From NCBI RefSeq assembly GCF_035582795.1, contig NC_134366.1:150831519-150895518 (forward strand): a stretch of DNA of 64,000 nucleotides, given 5' to 3'. The position numbers and the translations under genes are program-made. Source of the DNA: Mycteria americana. Lineage: Eukaryota > Chordata > Aves > Ciconiiformes > Ciconiidae. Below are positions 1-13,690 of the stretch, one piece after another. Numbering within the stretch: the stretch's first letter is position 1; the number at the start of each line of letters is the position of its first letter. The notes below the pieces were generated by a model. That model was not told the DNA's origin. It made no database searches and was given only the letters and a program-made list of their open reading frames with translations.

Positions 1-413
1 GCTGATGTAGCCCATGAAACAGCAACAATAAGCAAAGGGACCAAAATCTGATGCCATGGATCAAGCCCAGTGGTATGGCAGGAACACCAGTCCTTGAATA
101 GTAGCAAATAAAGCACATCTAATTGGTATTTGAATCACATCCCTACTTCTTCTTACACCCTCAACTGATATTCATGCTACATACCTGTGCACACATTTAC
201 TACCACACATGTTCTAGTACTGTTGCTACATTAATGGCGCTTGACCTCTAATTTCTATCCACTGTTTGGCTGCTCACCAAAAGAACATCATGTGCCTAAG
301 AGTCAAGAGGGTTAACATCTACTCGATACATTGAAATGCTCTGCTCACCACTATCATCAGGAAGATCTGCACTAACAAATATTTCAGATTCTTTAATTTA
401 ATCTGATTGAATG
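1..413. other. Non-coding DNA, nothing recognised
   Basis: AT-rich sequence with no coding signal, RNA gene or repeat that I can identify. It ends where CR1-like sequence begins. Confidence 0.5.
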
Positions 414-900
414 GTAGAATGGCTGAGGCTGGCAGGCACCTCTGGGGAGCCTCTAGTCAATCCCCTGCAGGGTCAGTTACAGGTGTTGCCCATGATTGTG
501 TCCAGTCAGGTTTTGAATATCTCCAAGGATGGAGACTCCACAACGTCTTTGCGCAGCCTGTGCCAGTGATCAATCACCTTTGCGTTGAAGAAGGTTTTTT
601 CTTATGTTTTAGTGGAATTTCCTGTGTTTCAGTGTGCTTCTAGTCCTGTGACAGGGCACCACTGAGAAGAGTCTGACTCCATCTTCTCTGCATCCCTTTA
701 CCTGATCAGGTATTTTATACACAGTACTGAGATCCCCTGGAGCCTTCTCTTTTCCAGGCTGAACAGCTACAGCTCTCGCCGCCTCTCCTCATATGTCAGA
801 TGCTCCAGTCCCTTAAACATCTCAACGGCCCTTCACTGGACTCACTTTAGTTATGTCCATGTCTCTTGTATTGGGGAGCTCAGACCTAGCAGATTGCACC
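414..900 (-). mobile_element. CR1 LINE fragment, old and diverged
   Basis: Read on the minus strand, this is the 3' portion of a CR1 non-LTR retrotransposon. Seen on the plus strand are its familiar landmarks in the expected order: the 'ggctgaggctggcaggcacc' block, 'ttgaatatctccaaggatgg', 'ggcaccactgagaagagtct', 'cttttccaggctgaacag', 'agatgctccagtccctta' and 'gtattggggagctcagacc'. These are the reverse complement of the reverse-transcriptase C-terminus and 3' UTR. The terminal octamer repeat is missing at the 413 side. Many substitutions and broken frames indicate an old copy that no longer codes. Family membership is from memory of avian CR1 consensus sequences. The exact subfamily cannot be given. 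Confidence 0.88.
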
Positions 901-3900
901 CCTTTCGAAGAGAGAGGGTTCTTATTCTGCACCCGTGTGTAAGGAAAATCAGCACCTTCCACTCTGGGAAATAGTTTGCCTCTTCCGTGTGTTTATTCTT
1001 TAATTCCTTCACAGGTAGAGAGTTGGAAGTCTCTCTGAAAACCACCTGATGAGATATATTCCCTTGGAAAAGAGAAGGCCAAAGCAACGTACCTGCATTG
1101 AAGGTAGGCGTACCAGCCTCTTTGTTCTGAAGTTAGCTTTACCAAGTAGCCGCAGCAGTGTGGTCATAGTGATATGGATCTCAGCAGAGAACTGCATTTC
1201 AAGTACAGTTCTAGGAATGTATATAAGTTGCCAACTTATGCTGAAGTCCAGCCTGGCCTGGCTCATACTATCATTATCCATAAGAGCCAGAGGACAGCTA
1301 GTGTGAGAATGCCTCTCTGCACAGCACTTGCATGTTAATTTGGCTATGTAAGCAAACCCCTCATATCTTATTTCTTCTTGGGATGACCTATACTCTTGGG
1401 CCAGCCTCCAGGAAAGCCCCGTGTCCTGCACAGAGAAACCTCACCACTGTTGTCCATCCATCTCTGCCACATAGTGTTTCTGATACAAATCTACTCAAGT
1501 TAACACAGGAATTTAGTTAGGGGAATTAGACCTGTAGATAAGAGAAGTTTTCCTGGCTTAGTAGTTTGGCTACATTGCAACAAGAATACCTATCTAGAGA
1601 GTGTTTCCTGTTACTAAAGGCATCACTGAGGAATGTTTAATTCTTAGCAGAACTGCAGTTCTTGTTCTACACAATCCAGATGATATAAATAAATAAACCA
1701 TGAAATGTTCGGAGAAGACAAATCACCAGTCCATCAAAATCCCTGATAAATTAGTTCAACAGACTGGACTATAGACATGTTCAATGAATCATCATCACCA
1801 AGAGTAAATAAATTCAGATTAAGCAAAACTTGATTGAATCATGCTGAAGTTTGGCACTTAACAAAATAGATCAGTCTGAAGTCTCACATTAGGAATACAT
1901 AATCTCTTAAGATTTATGAGTGGTTTTGCTCACCACATATGTTTCTGGGTTAGTGTTTTCTGTGTTGAGAACTGGATGCTCTGAGTGTACAAAGGTTTGC
2001 CTGCTATTACACGTTTTATCTCCAAGAAACTATTTTCCTTGCTCCCCATTTTGGGGTACAGAACAAACTATTACAGTAGTGTACTTCCTGATTGCTTCCT
2101 CTCCCCCATTAAAATCTCCAATTTCTCCCAGATTGTTTTCAATTCCATCTGATCATTCAATGGTGTTTGCTAACACATCTATAGCATGTTGTGGTATAGC
2201 CAAAATGCAGATGGACCAAAAGCTGAACTCAGTCACTTTGGTTCAGCCATTGGAAAGAATCCTCAACTTCTCAAATTCAGTGACACTATCCTCACACACT
2301 GGTCATTGTATTAATCTAGCGGTAGCTGCATATTAGGAGCAACACATGTCCATGGAAGTCTTTTAAACCACAAACCAACACAAGAAATAATATTCCCACT
2401 TTTTATCAATAATTACATTTGTTTAATGTTTATATTACGGCAATATCCAGAGGTCACAATCAGGGTGGAGATCCAGATGTGCTGAGTGCTATGGAGATGG
2501 GAAGGTAAAGTCCTTTACAAAGCAAATTTAAAAATTATAACCACTTGAAAATCTGATGTCAGGTTCTCCTCTGGTGTAATAGCATAAAACCCTCAAATAT
2601 CTTTGCATTTAAGGATTTCTTTGTGCTGTAAATATTGGCTGGGGATAGAGTTGGTATTATTAGCCTTATTATGCTAAGAGGTATAATATGCAGTACAAGT
2701 TCCAGACTAACACTGGTAGGGACTCTCCTTTCAGCCTTGGATGGCAATCATACTTCACAGAATGCTTAAAACAACAGAACAGGATTTACCAGCCAGCATC
2801 ACGGATTGTGGGTCAACATTGTCAAAAGTTGATATTTATAACCTGAGTGGTATCACATGGGCAACGAAGTCGCATGTCTTTATCCAAGCAACTGGGTGTA
2901 TTTTCATCTGGAAATACTGATCTTCCTCCATGCTCCCCATCCCATGTTTTACCGAAGGAAGTGATACAATCCTTGGAGGTCCTGAACAGCTATGTCCCAA
3001 ACGGTTGCAATTAGAGTTATGGCTGAATTTTAAGTACCTTCAATGCAAGTCAAGGTGTGCTCGACATAAATAGCCTCTACAGCTATAGAACAAACAAAAA
3101 AACTCATAAAAGATTAATTTTGTACCAAAGTCACGTCCTAGAGGCTAAAAAGTGTTGGTGGTTACCATATAAGCAGTGCCTACACACATATACGTAGATG
3201 CACACACACGTATAATACTTATCATGTTATGACACTTCTGAAATAAGCCTGTTCATGGTTTCTTGTGAAATACAAAAGTAATATTCACTGAAGCAAACAT
3301 GCCCTTGGTGAATCTGATGCTCCAGCCCATCTGTAGGGCAGACAGGACTGCTTTAGAAGGCAGCTTCTTCTGCTGGCTGCAGGACATAGCTCAGTCATAC
3401 GTTCTCTGTCTATTGAGACATTGCTCAGTCAGATGTTCTCTTTCTATTGACGTGGCCCCTGTGATGCTAAGTTAACCCTTTAAATTAACCCCAACAAGAC
3501 TGAGAACAGAGAGCAGAGTTGCACTGCTGTTTTCCCCACGGCTACACCTGGGAGAAGGCTGGCTGAAGTACATCTTAGCACACATTTTGTCCCAGGAATT
3601 GCAGAGAAACAATCTGCAAAGCAAGCATCTATGTCAAGCTCTCTCTGGAAAATACAGCACAAGGTGGACATCCAAAAGAAAGCATGGCTAGTGTGTGCAC
3701 TTAGCAGGGGGCACCGGGAAATGAGAACAAGAGAACAAGGGGCAGTGGAGCAGATCAGAAGGGAAGAAGAACCCGTGTACCAGTGGCACAAGCACCGCTG
3801 CATATCAAACAGCTATTATTTCCAGACACAGCAGCAATACATCTGCTCTACTTGTGGCAGATTGTGTGAGTCACAAATAGGATTTCATAGCCAGCGGCAA

Positions 3901-6900
3901 ACTTGTGACCCATAAAACCCACTCCCTTCAATTACAAAATGATCACCTCACAGGGATGTTGTAAGGCTTGATCAACTGATATTTAGAGAGCGCTTTGAGA
4001 TCCTGAGATGAAAGTCACTATAAAAGGCTACAGATTTTTCATAATGTTTGTAGACCACCTGCTCAGACCAGAAACACTCACTTTTAACATCGCTTGAGCC
4101 AGCTACCAATCTGATATCTCCACAGGAATTTCCTAAAACAGATGTGGCTGTCACATTTAATCTCTCTTTTACTAGGAACTCTGAGAAAAAGGAACTCCTG
4201 GAAAAGGAAATAAACCAAATTGCATTAAAACTGATGGTGAGAAGAAGCCCCATAATTCTGTTCCCACAGCTCATGGATTCTCCATCTGTACCTTTCAGAA
4301 AGCTGCCATAGTGACTAACTCTGCGAGCTTCACAAATTAGACCTGACCTAGATTCAGTGAAGTCTTTGTTCAGCAGCTGGTTAGTGTAATATTCCGACTG
4401 CAGCAAAGTTCGGAATTGCTCCACAAAGCAGCAGTTTGAAAAGAAAAATAAATAAGACAGAATTCAGGTTTTCCTGTTGCTCACAACATGCTGGCCTTCA
4501 CTCGACTTTATATCGAATGACTCAGTTAGCAAGCCGAATGGTGAAATTTAAGCTACTGCTGTATTCTCATTATTCCATAGTACACACTCTTGAAAAAAAT
4601 TACTTCATTATTTCCTCTTACTCTTTATTATAGGAGTAACAAACTCCAGGAGAGCAAAGAAAAGCATGATTCTGAAAATCAGAGGTTGTTATAACTAAGC
4701 ATATCGTTAAGTGCCTTGTTGAATTGAGGTTAAAAAATTTGAAGTTTAAAATCATGTTAGCTAAAGATAAAACAGTTCAGAGGCTTTTTTGATAAACTGA
4801 TCTGAACCATATGAAACTCTTCAGAGCATAGATCTGGACTGGCATCCCTTCAGAATAAGGTTTCCCATGATGTTTTGGACTTTCTGCATTGTGTATAGAA
4901 ACTGAGCACTGATGTCCCAACATGTTTCAGAAACTTTAAAACTTTTTGTTCCACAACAGTGGTGGGAAACATTAATTAGAATCTTATTTAGTGATCCTTT
5001 TTTTTTCAATTGGCTTGTTCTTGTTTTAAATATAATCCAAAAATATCAAGGTGAATCAAATCCAAAGGAAATAGTTTCTTGATCCTTCATCCACTAGTGA
5101 GAGATCTCTTAACAACCAGAATATAAGGCATATAAGAATGTGCATACTTGCAATCAGACCCTCAGATAGGCAAGTATGACCTTTAGGATAAATTACAGCG
5201 AAAACTGCCTTGGAGATACATTTCAGGAAAGGTACTACCATTGCAAAGTTACAGTGAATGACTCAGAGATGGACTGTTGCTGCAAACAATTTGCTAGTGT
5301 TTTCGAAGGGGTGGGGCGTACTCTCCCATTCAGAAAATGGGACATAAGGAAAACGCAGGCTATTAAAAAATTTTTAAATTCTTTTTGCTGTGTGGGCAGT
5401 TATTAAAGAATAAATAGTTAAAGTTGATTGTTTTCCACGAAGCAGATTTTTTTGAAAAAAAACCTATAGCAATCACAGTAAGGCTCTGCATGGCACAAAA
5501 TCTTTCTCTTTGTGCTTTAGTTTGTTACAAGAAAAAGGAGACGTTGCTGGAGGCAATACCATTACAGAAACATGTTTTGTTGGCTGCGTGTAATGGTCAT
5601 GTATCTCCCAGACAGTGCCCTTCCAGGCTGTTTGCTACAAACATCTCAAGGAGAGATAGATTTATCTTGAATTTCCAGCTGGCAAACTCTGCATATGGTG
5701 GTTTATGAGGCAATGGTGAATGGTCTACACAAACTGGGAGAGAGTACTCACAGCACCTGTTTTGGGAAGCTTCAGGAAACTGGCTAGATGTGATGTGCCT
5801 TTCACTCACTCCCCTTTGGCGATGCTAGGCAGTGATGCTGGCAGCACCTGTGCTGCCAATTTGGGACCATTCCTTTTCAGGCCCGTGCTGTTTCTTTAGT
5901 CATCCAGGACCCTTAAGCTTCTTCACATTCAGGCTGACTTCAGAGGCAAACTTTGCTTTTCTCTTGGTGGAGCAACTGGTGCAAATAAAGCGGAGACTGA
6001 AGAACTGTGAACACTGGAGGGCCCAGTCCAACAGCTAAATCCTTCACAAGCAATATGAAGATCAAACAAAGGATTTGATGTTAGGTGGCTTCATAAAAAT
6101 CAGACAATGCTGGTATTTCATATTTAAGAAGTTGAGACTTATGTTTAGGAGGCAGGAAGCAGTAGCTTCTGAATCTGTGCTGAGCTGCACAAATACTGGG
6201 AGGCAGAAAGGGCTGGAGCCCCTGATGGTCCTCTATGATCAGAGCTGGGTCTTCATACTTACATTAGCTCCCTGAAATCTTTCCACTCAAGTCTCTATGA
6301 CCTCAGCCAAAGATCCAGTAGAGCTTTCTCTCAAGCCAGAATATGGCTGCAGACACCAGATATTGCAGCATCAAGCTGTTTGGGTAGCCAGTGAGGGGTG
6401 CAGTGGCAACCCAGGCATGGAAAGCAGGTAGTGCATCTTCTGCTCTCTCCCTGCAGAAACACCTTTGGGAGGTGCAGGGAACATTGCTGGTATGCCTGCC
6501 TTCCATTTCCTTTGCTTATTTGTTTTATCTCATTCATTGATCTAGCTGGGCTTTAAGGTTTTCAGTTGTAAAATAAATACATTTGGACAGATAAAGTGTA
6601 ACATTCTCTTATGCTCCCCTAGTTTTTTTTAAGGTTAAGCAAAGATGTTTATGATTCCAAACTCTGCCTGGCCCACTGCAGACTAGCCTCACGCTGTGTG
6701 GATGCTGGCCATGAAACGATCGGTCCGTCCTTGCCAATATCTTTAGTGACAAGGCTGGGCAACAAAAGGCAAGGGCAGGCTGCCTGGCTGGACCCTTCTG
6801 CAGAGGACTCTCAGGTAGCACCTGAGGCAGGCCAGGCAGGGCAGAGAGTGTGCTGGTGAGGTCTGTGCTAACAGGGAGGGTGTGAAGGGCAGTGGGGCAG

Positions 6901-9900
6901 GTCTCATGGCAGGGTATATGCTGTATGGTGTGACTATATGGATGGGAAGAACTGGACACCCATCAGAAACTCATCCGAAGAGTTGGGAGGGGAAGTCATT
7001 GGATTAAGAAAATGTGTTTGAAAGCAGAAGCGGTCTCTTCTGGCTGTTACCAGCACAATTTCAATGTCATTACTGTTTATTGAAACACAGGATTAGCTAA
7101 GGGTCTCCTAACTCCAAACTCCCCCCAAAAAGTCAAGAAGTGCCGAGAAAGAAGGAGATAATACTGATCCACGTGGCAGGCAATGGTGGCAACACTAGAG
7201 CTGGCCCATCATCGCAACACTGAACAACTCTGACCCAAAGTTTACTAACCTGTGTAAAGTATTGCATGGCCCTTTGCTGCTCGAGGAAGGTAGGACAGTA
7301 TGTGAGCTTGGGTCAACCAGCTCGAGAGATCCTCCTGCCCTTCTACATGCTGGTTTCGTAATCAAAATCAGTTTTCCTCCCAGACTGAAATAGATGTAAG
7401 TTAGGAGGGGGTTTCTCATATTCATGCTTTTTGAGTAAAATGTTTCCAAGTAAGGACTGCTCTTCCTGCTTGTGTTCAACTCGTTTTCTTTATTTAAGAT
7501 GGAAATTCCTGTGTCACAGATATATGTATCTATGCAAACAAGAAATTATGTCAATTATTCTTTTTAGAATAAAGGGCCCAGATTAGCTTTGGGTGAACTT
7601 CTTCTCACTTGCTTAGAGCAAGTAGCATTTTCCCCATCTTCTTTAAAAGTGAATAGAAGAAAAATGGGAGACAAAACACGCTGCACCATCTAAGCATGAG
7701 CCGTGTTCTCAGTGAGAGCAAATCAGCTGAGAATATATCAAATCTGGGGATCTGCCCAGAGGAGCTATGCTGTAGCTGGATTTCCCATGGCTTTGTTTTC
7801 TAGCTACATAGAAGTGTGAGAAGTGTAAGGGAAGAAACACATGGGTAGGTTCCAAATGCAAGTGAGATAGCCTTCAAATGCTCCAAGTCAGCTGACTGAC
7901 AGCACAGAACTGGGCTTTTTAGTCATAATTTAAAACTAATAGGTATAACCCAGATCCAAGCAAGATCTTCTTTCTCCCCATCTCCATTCAGGCAAATATG
8001 AAAGAGGTCATGCCCACTGCTGACTGCACCAGTGCCACTGGGAAAGTAACAACTGAACTGTATTAGGTCGTCATCTTACATCCAAAACCGCAGTTCTGAA
8101 CCCCCTTCTTTCCTGTTGCTTATTGTTACTGGCAATGCTTACTCCTGCAGCTCAGCTTTTGGGTTGTTTTCATCCAAAGGGAATATAGTTCTCAAACTCA
8201 GTGTAAACGAAATCAAGGTAGTGGAGCTGATCAAGAGGGTCACTTCAATTCCAAGTAACATCCTCATGTAAACCTACTCACTGCAGGTTCCTCTAATATA
8301 TTGTCAGTGGGGTCTGTAGGTGTGGTTCATTTAACCCATCTCAGACATCAGTTTTCAGCAGGGGACAGAAGGTTGAAACTCTACAATCTATACTAGAAGA
8401 AAGTCACAATTATCTAATGATAGTTTTTTGCCTTGCACTCCGTGATTCTGGGATATGGTGATTTAATTAAGGAAGACAATGCTCCCCACAGCACTTGCAA
8501 AAGCAAATATTATCATATGTCCCTCATAGTCAAGAATCAGGTGGAGCAGACACAACAGTGACTAAGCAGGTCAACTCACAGCAAAAGGCATAATACTGCA
8601 GAGTCATCACAGTAAAACTTCGTTGCTCATGCAATCAGTGCACCACAAAAGATCAATATTTGTCACTCTGTTGAGGCACTGTCAGCCAAAATGAAATGTT
8701 CAGTTCATGTTCAGTTCAGTTTCTTTAGCTGCCAGGTGGCCTTTCTGTGGTCCACTGGAGTTCCACTCCATCACAGTGGAGGTCTGTTTTCAGACATCAC
8801 TATCACTGCCTTGTAAACTTCTAGCTTAGGAAAGTGTTTGACTTGCTTCCCCCCCAGTTTTATGCTACAAATGCCACAAGAGCTTGTGCAAAGCCTTTGC
8901 CTCCTAAGAAAAGCAGGCGTGTCAGTCAGGACACCTGCAGAACCAGCAGATTCATAAACAAATGGCACTTCTTTTCTGCCTGTGGTTATGGGAGGTTTGA
9001 CAACAGCTGAAAGATCATGCAGCGGGGCTCATATCAGCTTTCTTTAAACTTCCAGTTAGAAAAAGGTGACTGCCAAGAACCAAAAGTCGTGAGAACGGCG
9101 AGCTCGCTGATGTGAGGGGGTAAGAACAAAGCATGTTTAGAAGGGTCCCTCCTCTGCAATGCTTCCTGTCAATCAAGGGTTTTCTCAAATTCAGGCTGTA
9201 CTCAGATAATTTGGATAAATATCCAGAGAGGAACATAGCCTTTATGAATTTGTTTAATCCATTTTCAACTTATTCATTCTTTTAGACTTGGCAATATTCT
9301 GCAACAGTCCTTTTCCAGTATTTAAATGAGCATTATGTGCAAAACTATTTTTATTTCTTTTAAACATATTCACCAGCTGGCCATAGTCAATAGTTGTGGC
9401 AGTAGGAATGCTGTCACAAAAGGATCTCAGCTTCATTCCCAGTCACCTGTGGGGCTTTGCAAAGAAAAGCAGATCATACCTCTTGCTCTTAAACCAACAC
9501 ATTAAGACCCCGGGATTTTCCAATCCATCTGATGCAAAAGGAAATGGTCAACAAGAATGTACATTTGAATCTGCCTCCAGGGCCAGAGGGGGACCTTCCA
9601 GTAAGTACTAAGTTCAGACTGAAGTTCCACCTTCAGCCTAATAGATGGTTGTGTCCTCAAGTCCAAAGCGAATCTATCTACCACTCAGTGGAAGTGCTGA
9701 TAACACCACTGACTTAGGTCCCATATCTTCCTTTAGACCTTATTCAATATCTCATTAACACTGTAGAAGCAGTAGTCATCGTAGCAGTTTCACTTCTTCC
9801 AAAGCTGACAGTACATCTAAGATATCTGTGCCTGCGGAACAGAGTGCCACATGTCCTCATCAGCATTAAATTCACTGCGGGGTAGTACAGCTGCTGTAGT

Positions 9901-11240
9901 GGTGGGACAGCCAACAGGGACCAGACAGGAGATGTTGTCCAAGGACATGGCTTCTTTGGCAGCAGTTTCCTACACCCAGTCAGTCACTAGCACGGCAATA
10001 ATTCCACATTCCATCACAGTTCAGGTCACCACAAGCCCAAAGCAGGGTGTATAGTCAAACACACTGCGGTTAGTATGTCTCCAGACCCAGACTGGCCCTG
10101 ATGGGCACCTGTACATACACAGCACTGGCACCTTCTACTATTCCTTAAATAACATGGTACAACCTGTACCAATAAAACAAACCCTGTCTCTCTCACACAG
10201 TCTCAGAGTCAACAACTATAACCAGCAGAACCAAAGTTAGTTGAGCTTTTGTAATATTGCCCTAGGGTGATATGAGTCACCCATTTATCTCCCCACTCCA
10301 ACAGGCAATTCTTTCACGCTTCCTTACATTTCCATCCCAGCCCCACCTAGGCACTCCTCTTTCATCCTCCCCAGTCCAAGAAGCATCCACATTGCAGTGG
10401 AGACAAAGTGTTGTTTTATATTTATTTGATTTATTACTAGTGCATCCCAAAATTATCTCTTATCTGACACATCACAAGCTCATTTTGTGCAAAAATGCCA
10501 TATCTGATTCCTTTTGACATATCAAAGCAGATCTTTTGCCTTGGATTCCACCAGTGATAGTGTGTCCACAACAATTCATCCTGTACTTACTGTTGGGAAA
10601 GGCAAAAGCACTAGGTCAGCAACAAGATCCCTGCTTGCGTGTCTGTGGAGCAGAGTGCACACCTTGCAGAAACATTCAGATGAATTTTGGATTACTACCT
10701 TGGGTGCTGGAAGCATTTTAGCCTTATTAGCAAAATGCTCCAGCTGAGCCAATTAGCCCTAATTACAGGAGCAGTTATATTAGACTAGGGGGAATTATAT
10801 CCTTACACAGTAATACTACTTTGCTGTTTATCTCCAGTATATCTGCATAAACTTCACTGTGCCTTTTAATGAGAAAATACAGGTTAGAAAAGTGACCAGT
10901 GATTTTTCCAGGGTACAGATAAGAACAGAGATGGATAAATACATTTCCCAAAATGAGTATGAGGTTGCCTATAATCCTTTTTCTTAGCCAAGTGGCTTAG
11001 AAGTCAAGAACAATGTATACAAGCTTGAAAATCCTCTAAACATATCTCCACTTAGTTTCTTCCACAGCAGCATTAGGGAAAAAAATAGCTCATTTAAGAA
11101 TAAGAAAGAAAAGTAATGAAAAATAATTTTTTTACAAATTTGCTGAAGATGTTTCAATATATTTAAAGCCCCCAGTAGATACCTAGGATAGCGCAGAGCT
11201 GGTGAAAACACGCAGACATCACTCGAATGCACTACCAGCA
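901..11240. other. Upstream intergenic region, no gene seen
   Basis: About 10 kb of mostly AT-rich sequence. Open frames here are short (140 codons at most), lack recognisable domains and overlap on both strands, as expected by chance. A 34-bp tandem duplication lies near 3389-3451. No further CR1 tail, tRNA or splice-framed conserved exon was recognised. Distal regulatory elements of KCNS2 could lie here but nothing in the sequence proves it. Confidence 0.5.
3389..3451. repeat. 34-bp tandem duplication, two copies
   Basis: Two adjacent imperfect copies begin 'gctcagtca' and end 'tctattga' plus a few bases, with period 34 (3389-3422 and 3423-3451). The copies differ at a few bases, so the duplication is not recent. 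No function is apparent. Confidence 0.75.
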
Positions 11241-12780
11241 GCAGCTCACTATTCCTTGCAACATCACTAAAGAGTATGAGTTATTTTTGTTCTCTTAATG
11301 GTGAGTGGGAAATGACAGCAGAGAAGTTTTGTGATTTATCCAAGCCTCAGGGAACATGGGGGGGCATCCAACTCAGAAATCCCAACGTGGTGGTTCCCAG
11401 TCCTGTGTCCTGCCATCCCTTGCCCCAGGCATTAAAAGCCAGTATAATTAGAGCTCCCCAGTGAGTGGTTCGCCAGCAGAGCCCTGAGTGGAGGAGGTTG
11501 TCACAAACTAACCTAACAACTGTGCTGCTGCGGGGAAGCAGGAGAGCTGCCTCTCTGGAGGTGAAAAGCCGTTGTTACAGGAATATGTGCAAGTCGCCAC
11601 TGCATTTGCGAAGCCTCCTCCCTGCTATGTGCAGTCTCTGTCTCCTGTGTGCCCCTTCCCAGGAGGGGAAGAGCTGGGGGGACTGAACTGAAAGGCAGCA
11701 GCACTTTTCCTGGCCAGGAGGGCAGCAGCCTGGCATGCGTAATTCAGTGTGGTTTCAACGTCCCATGAGATGCCACTGGACATGCAGTGAAGCATGCTGG
11801 GACCCAGAGCCCTGACCCGGGGCATCTGCGGGAAAGGGAGGGACACGCTGGAGGCCCGTAGGGGGAAAGGGAAGCAAGAGGCAGCCGTGCACTCACCAGC
11901 AGGAGAGCAAAGCAAGAGCAAGCACCAGCCAAGAAAAGGCGAGCAAGGGCAGTGCCTGTAAGAAGCATCATCCCTGGGGGGCTGAGGGTGCTATGGGCCC
12001 ACGCACACGGCTGTGGGAATGTCCCCAGAGGTGCCAGGGCTCCAGACACACACAGTACCAGCATCGGTGGGACGCAGTGGGGTGATCACAACACCCCAGG
12101 TAGGAAAGCTGCAGACCCGGCCACTAGCATACACCAGGACTTACTTGCCCCACTCCATGCCTGCACTCAGTTGCCTGGGCTCTTATAGGGCTCTTCTTTA
12201 ATATCGAGGGGGTCCCTTGTAAATAGGGCTCATGTGCTGCCGGAGCTGGGACGTATAACCTCTCTCCGCTTCCAAGGGTTTGAGGAACAAGGCGAGGGCG
12301 ATGTATAGGGCTGGAGTGCTTGAGGCTGTGCCCGGACTGGGGGAAGCAAGTGAGGGGGCATTGTCCCCCTGCATCCCCTAATCCTGCAAAGCGTTGACAG
12401 CAATCCATTTCCAGGAGCCGGACTCCGGATGCGTGGGATCACGAGTGAGAGGTGGTCACAAGGCAGCTGGCAGGAGACGATGTGGGTTAGCCCGGTACAA
12501 AGCACCTGTCTCGGAGCATCGGCGCTCTGCACAGCCGGCTACCTGCTCAGGGTGGGTCAGGCGCGCAGCCGGCTCCTGCACACAGGGACAGGACCATAGC
12601 TGCCAGGACCAGGCTTCTCCCCGGGGAAACTTGGCCTCATGCCGGGCTCAGCAAGAGGAGGGAGATTTCTTCACGGCCTCCTCCAGTGTGGGCAGAGACG
12701 CTGCCATCCGTGACCATGTAATTAGACATTATTCCACATACCAGCACTAAAACTCTGCCCCGCCAGGAGCAGCCGTGCAG
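11241..12780. other. GC-rising shoulder upstream of the KCNS2 CpG island
   Basis: Base composition climbs steadily toward the CpG island and CpG dinucleotides become frequent from about 11.75 kb. Several overlapping 60-120 codon frames occur on both strands, but none shows a domain or a consistent strand, so I read them as composition artefacts. This could be proximal promoter or enhancer sequence of KCNS2, by inference from position only. Confidence 0.5.
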
Positions 12781-13158
12781 GGAGGTCAGGCCCCTCGCCT
12801 CGAGGCATGATCCTTCAGGATTATTCCCCCCGAAATCGGTGGGCAGGGTTGTGTGGGGAGGTCGGAGGTTCCTCGCCGGCGTCTGAGGGGGCGGCGGGCA
12901 GCCTCCACACGCAGCCCCGCTTTCCTCACGCCAAATTGCTCTGACGAGCGATTGCCCCTATCTTTCGCGTTTTCCCGCAGGGACGCTGCCCAGGCGCCAC
13001 AGCGTGGGCGCAGCGTGGGGGGCCGCGGCAGGACCCGCTTGTGCGTGGGCGGGGTGGCAGCGGCACCCCCTCCCCCGGCCCCTGCCCGGGGCCCTGCCCG
13101 GGCTCCCGTGGCGCCCGCCGGCAGGGTGAGGGGGCAGAGCGGCGGGGGGGCGAGTGGC

Positions 13159-13240
13159 CGTGGGCGGGCGTCCCCCCTCGGGAGAGGGTCCGCGGGTGCC
13201 CAGCGCCAGCGCGGGCGTGGGCGGGCGTCCCCCCTCGGGA
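13159..13240. repeat. KCNS2: 25-bp direct repeat in the CpG island
   Basis: A 25-bp sequence starting 'cgtgggcgggcgtcccccct' occurs at 13159-13183 and again, identical, at 13216-13240, 57 bp apart. Each copy contains a GC-box-like 'gggcggg'. It may be a duplicated factor-binding module or a simple local duplication. Confidence 0.85.
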
Positions 13241-13589
13241 AGTTGTGCGCTCGGAGCCGGCGTGAGGCAGGATCGCGAGGGGAGGAAACCCGAGTTCGCG
13301 GCGCCGCTGCCGTCCCCGCGCAGCGCGGGTGCGCGGGGGCAGGAGGGAGCGCGAGCGAGCGGAGGCACCGCCGACACACCGGCTCCGCCGGGCCGCCCCT
13401 CCTCAGCCGGGCAGCGCGGCCGCCAGCCCTCCGCCGGCCGCCCACCCGCCCGCCCGCCGCGCCGCCGCGCCGTCGCCCGGCTCCGCGCCCCCGTCCCGCG
13501 GCGGCAGCCCCGATCGCCCGGCGGGGTCGGTCGGGGGAAGGTGGGAGCGGCGGGGGCGGGGGCGGGCGGCAGCGGCGGGGGTCGTCGCC

Positions 13590-13625
13590 ATGACGAGCGC
13601 GCGTGCCGCCGCCTCCCGCCGCTGA
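13590..13625 (+). other. Upstream ORF 1 in the putative 5' exon (11 codons)
   Basis: ATG at 13590, stop TGA at 13623-13625, encoding MTSARAAASRR. It lies in the CpG island about 1 kb before the KCNS2 start. If the transcript begins upstream of it, a scanning ribosome would meet this ATG first (context 'gtcgccATGA', G at -3). It is relevant only if it lies inside the mature 5' UTR. Confidence 0.4.
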
Positions 13626-13643
13626 GCGGGGCGGCGCGCGGCC

Positions 13644-13660
13644 GCTGTCCCTTCAGCACC
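13644..13660 (+). promoter_or_regulatory. Possible REST/NRSF half sites in everted order
   Basis: 'ttcagcacc' at 13652-13660 is an exact match to the left half of the RE1 consensus. Directly before it, 'gctgtcc' at 13644-13650 is the reverse complement of the right half core. The canonical order and orientation are not preserved, so this is a weak candidate for REST control of a neuronal channel gene. Confidence 0.25.
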
Positions 13661-13690
13661 GCGCGGCCGGCGGGGCCGCCCTCCCCGCCA

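Noticed and set aside
1009-1431. 140-codon minus-strand frame near the left end
   Set aside because: No domain, overlapped by plus-strand frames of similar quality, and no splice or promoter context.
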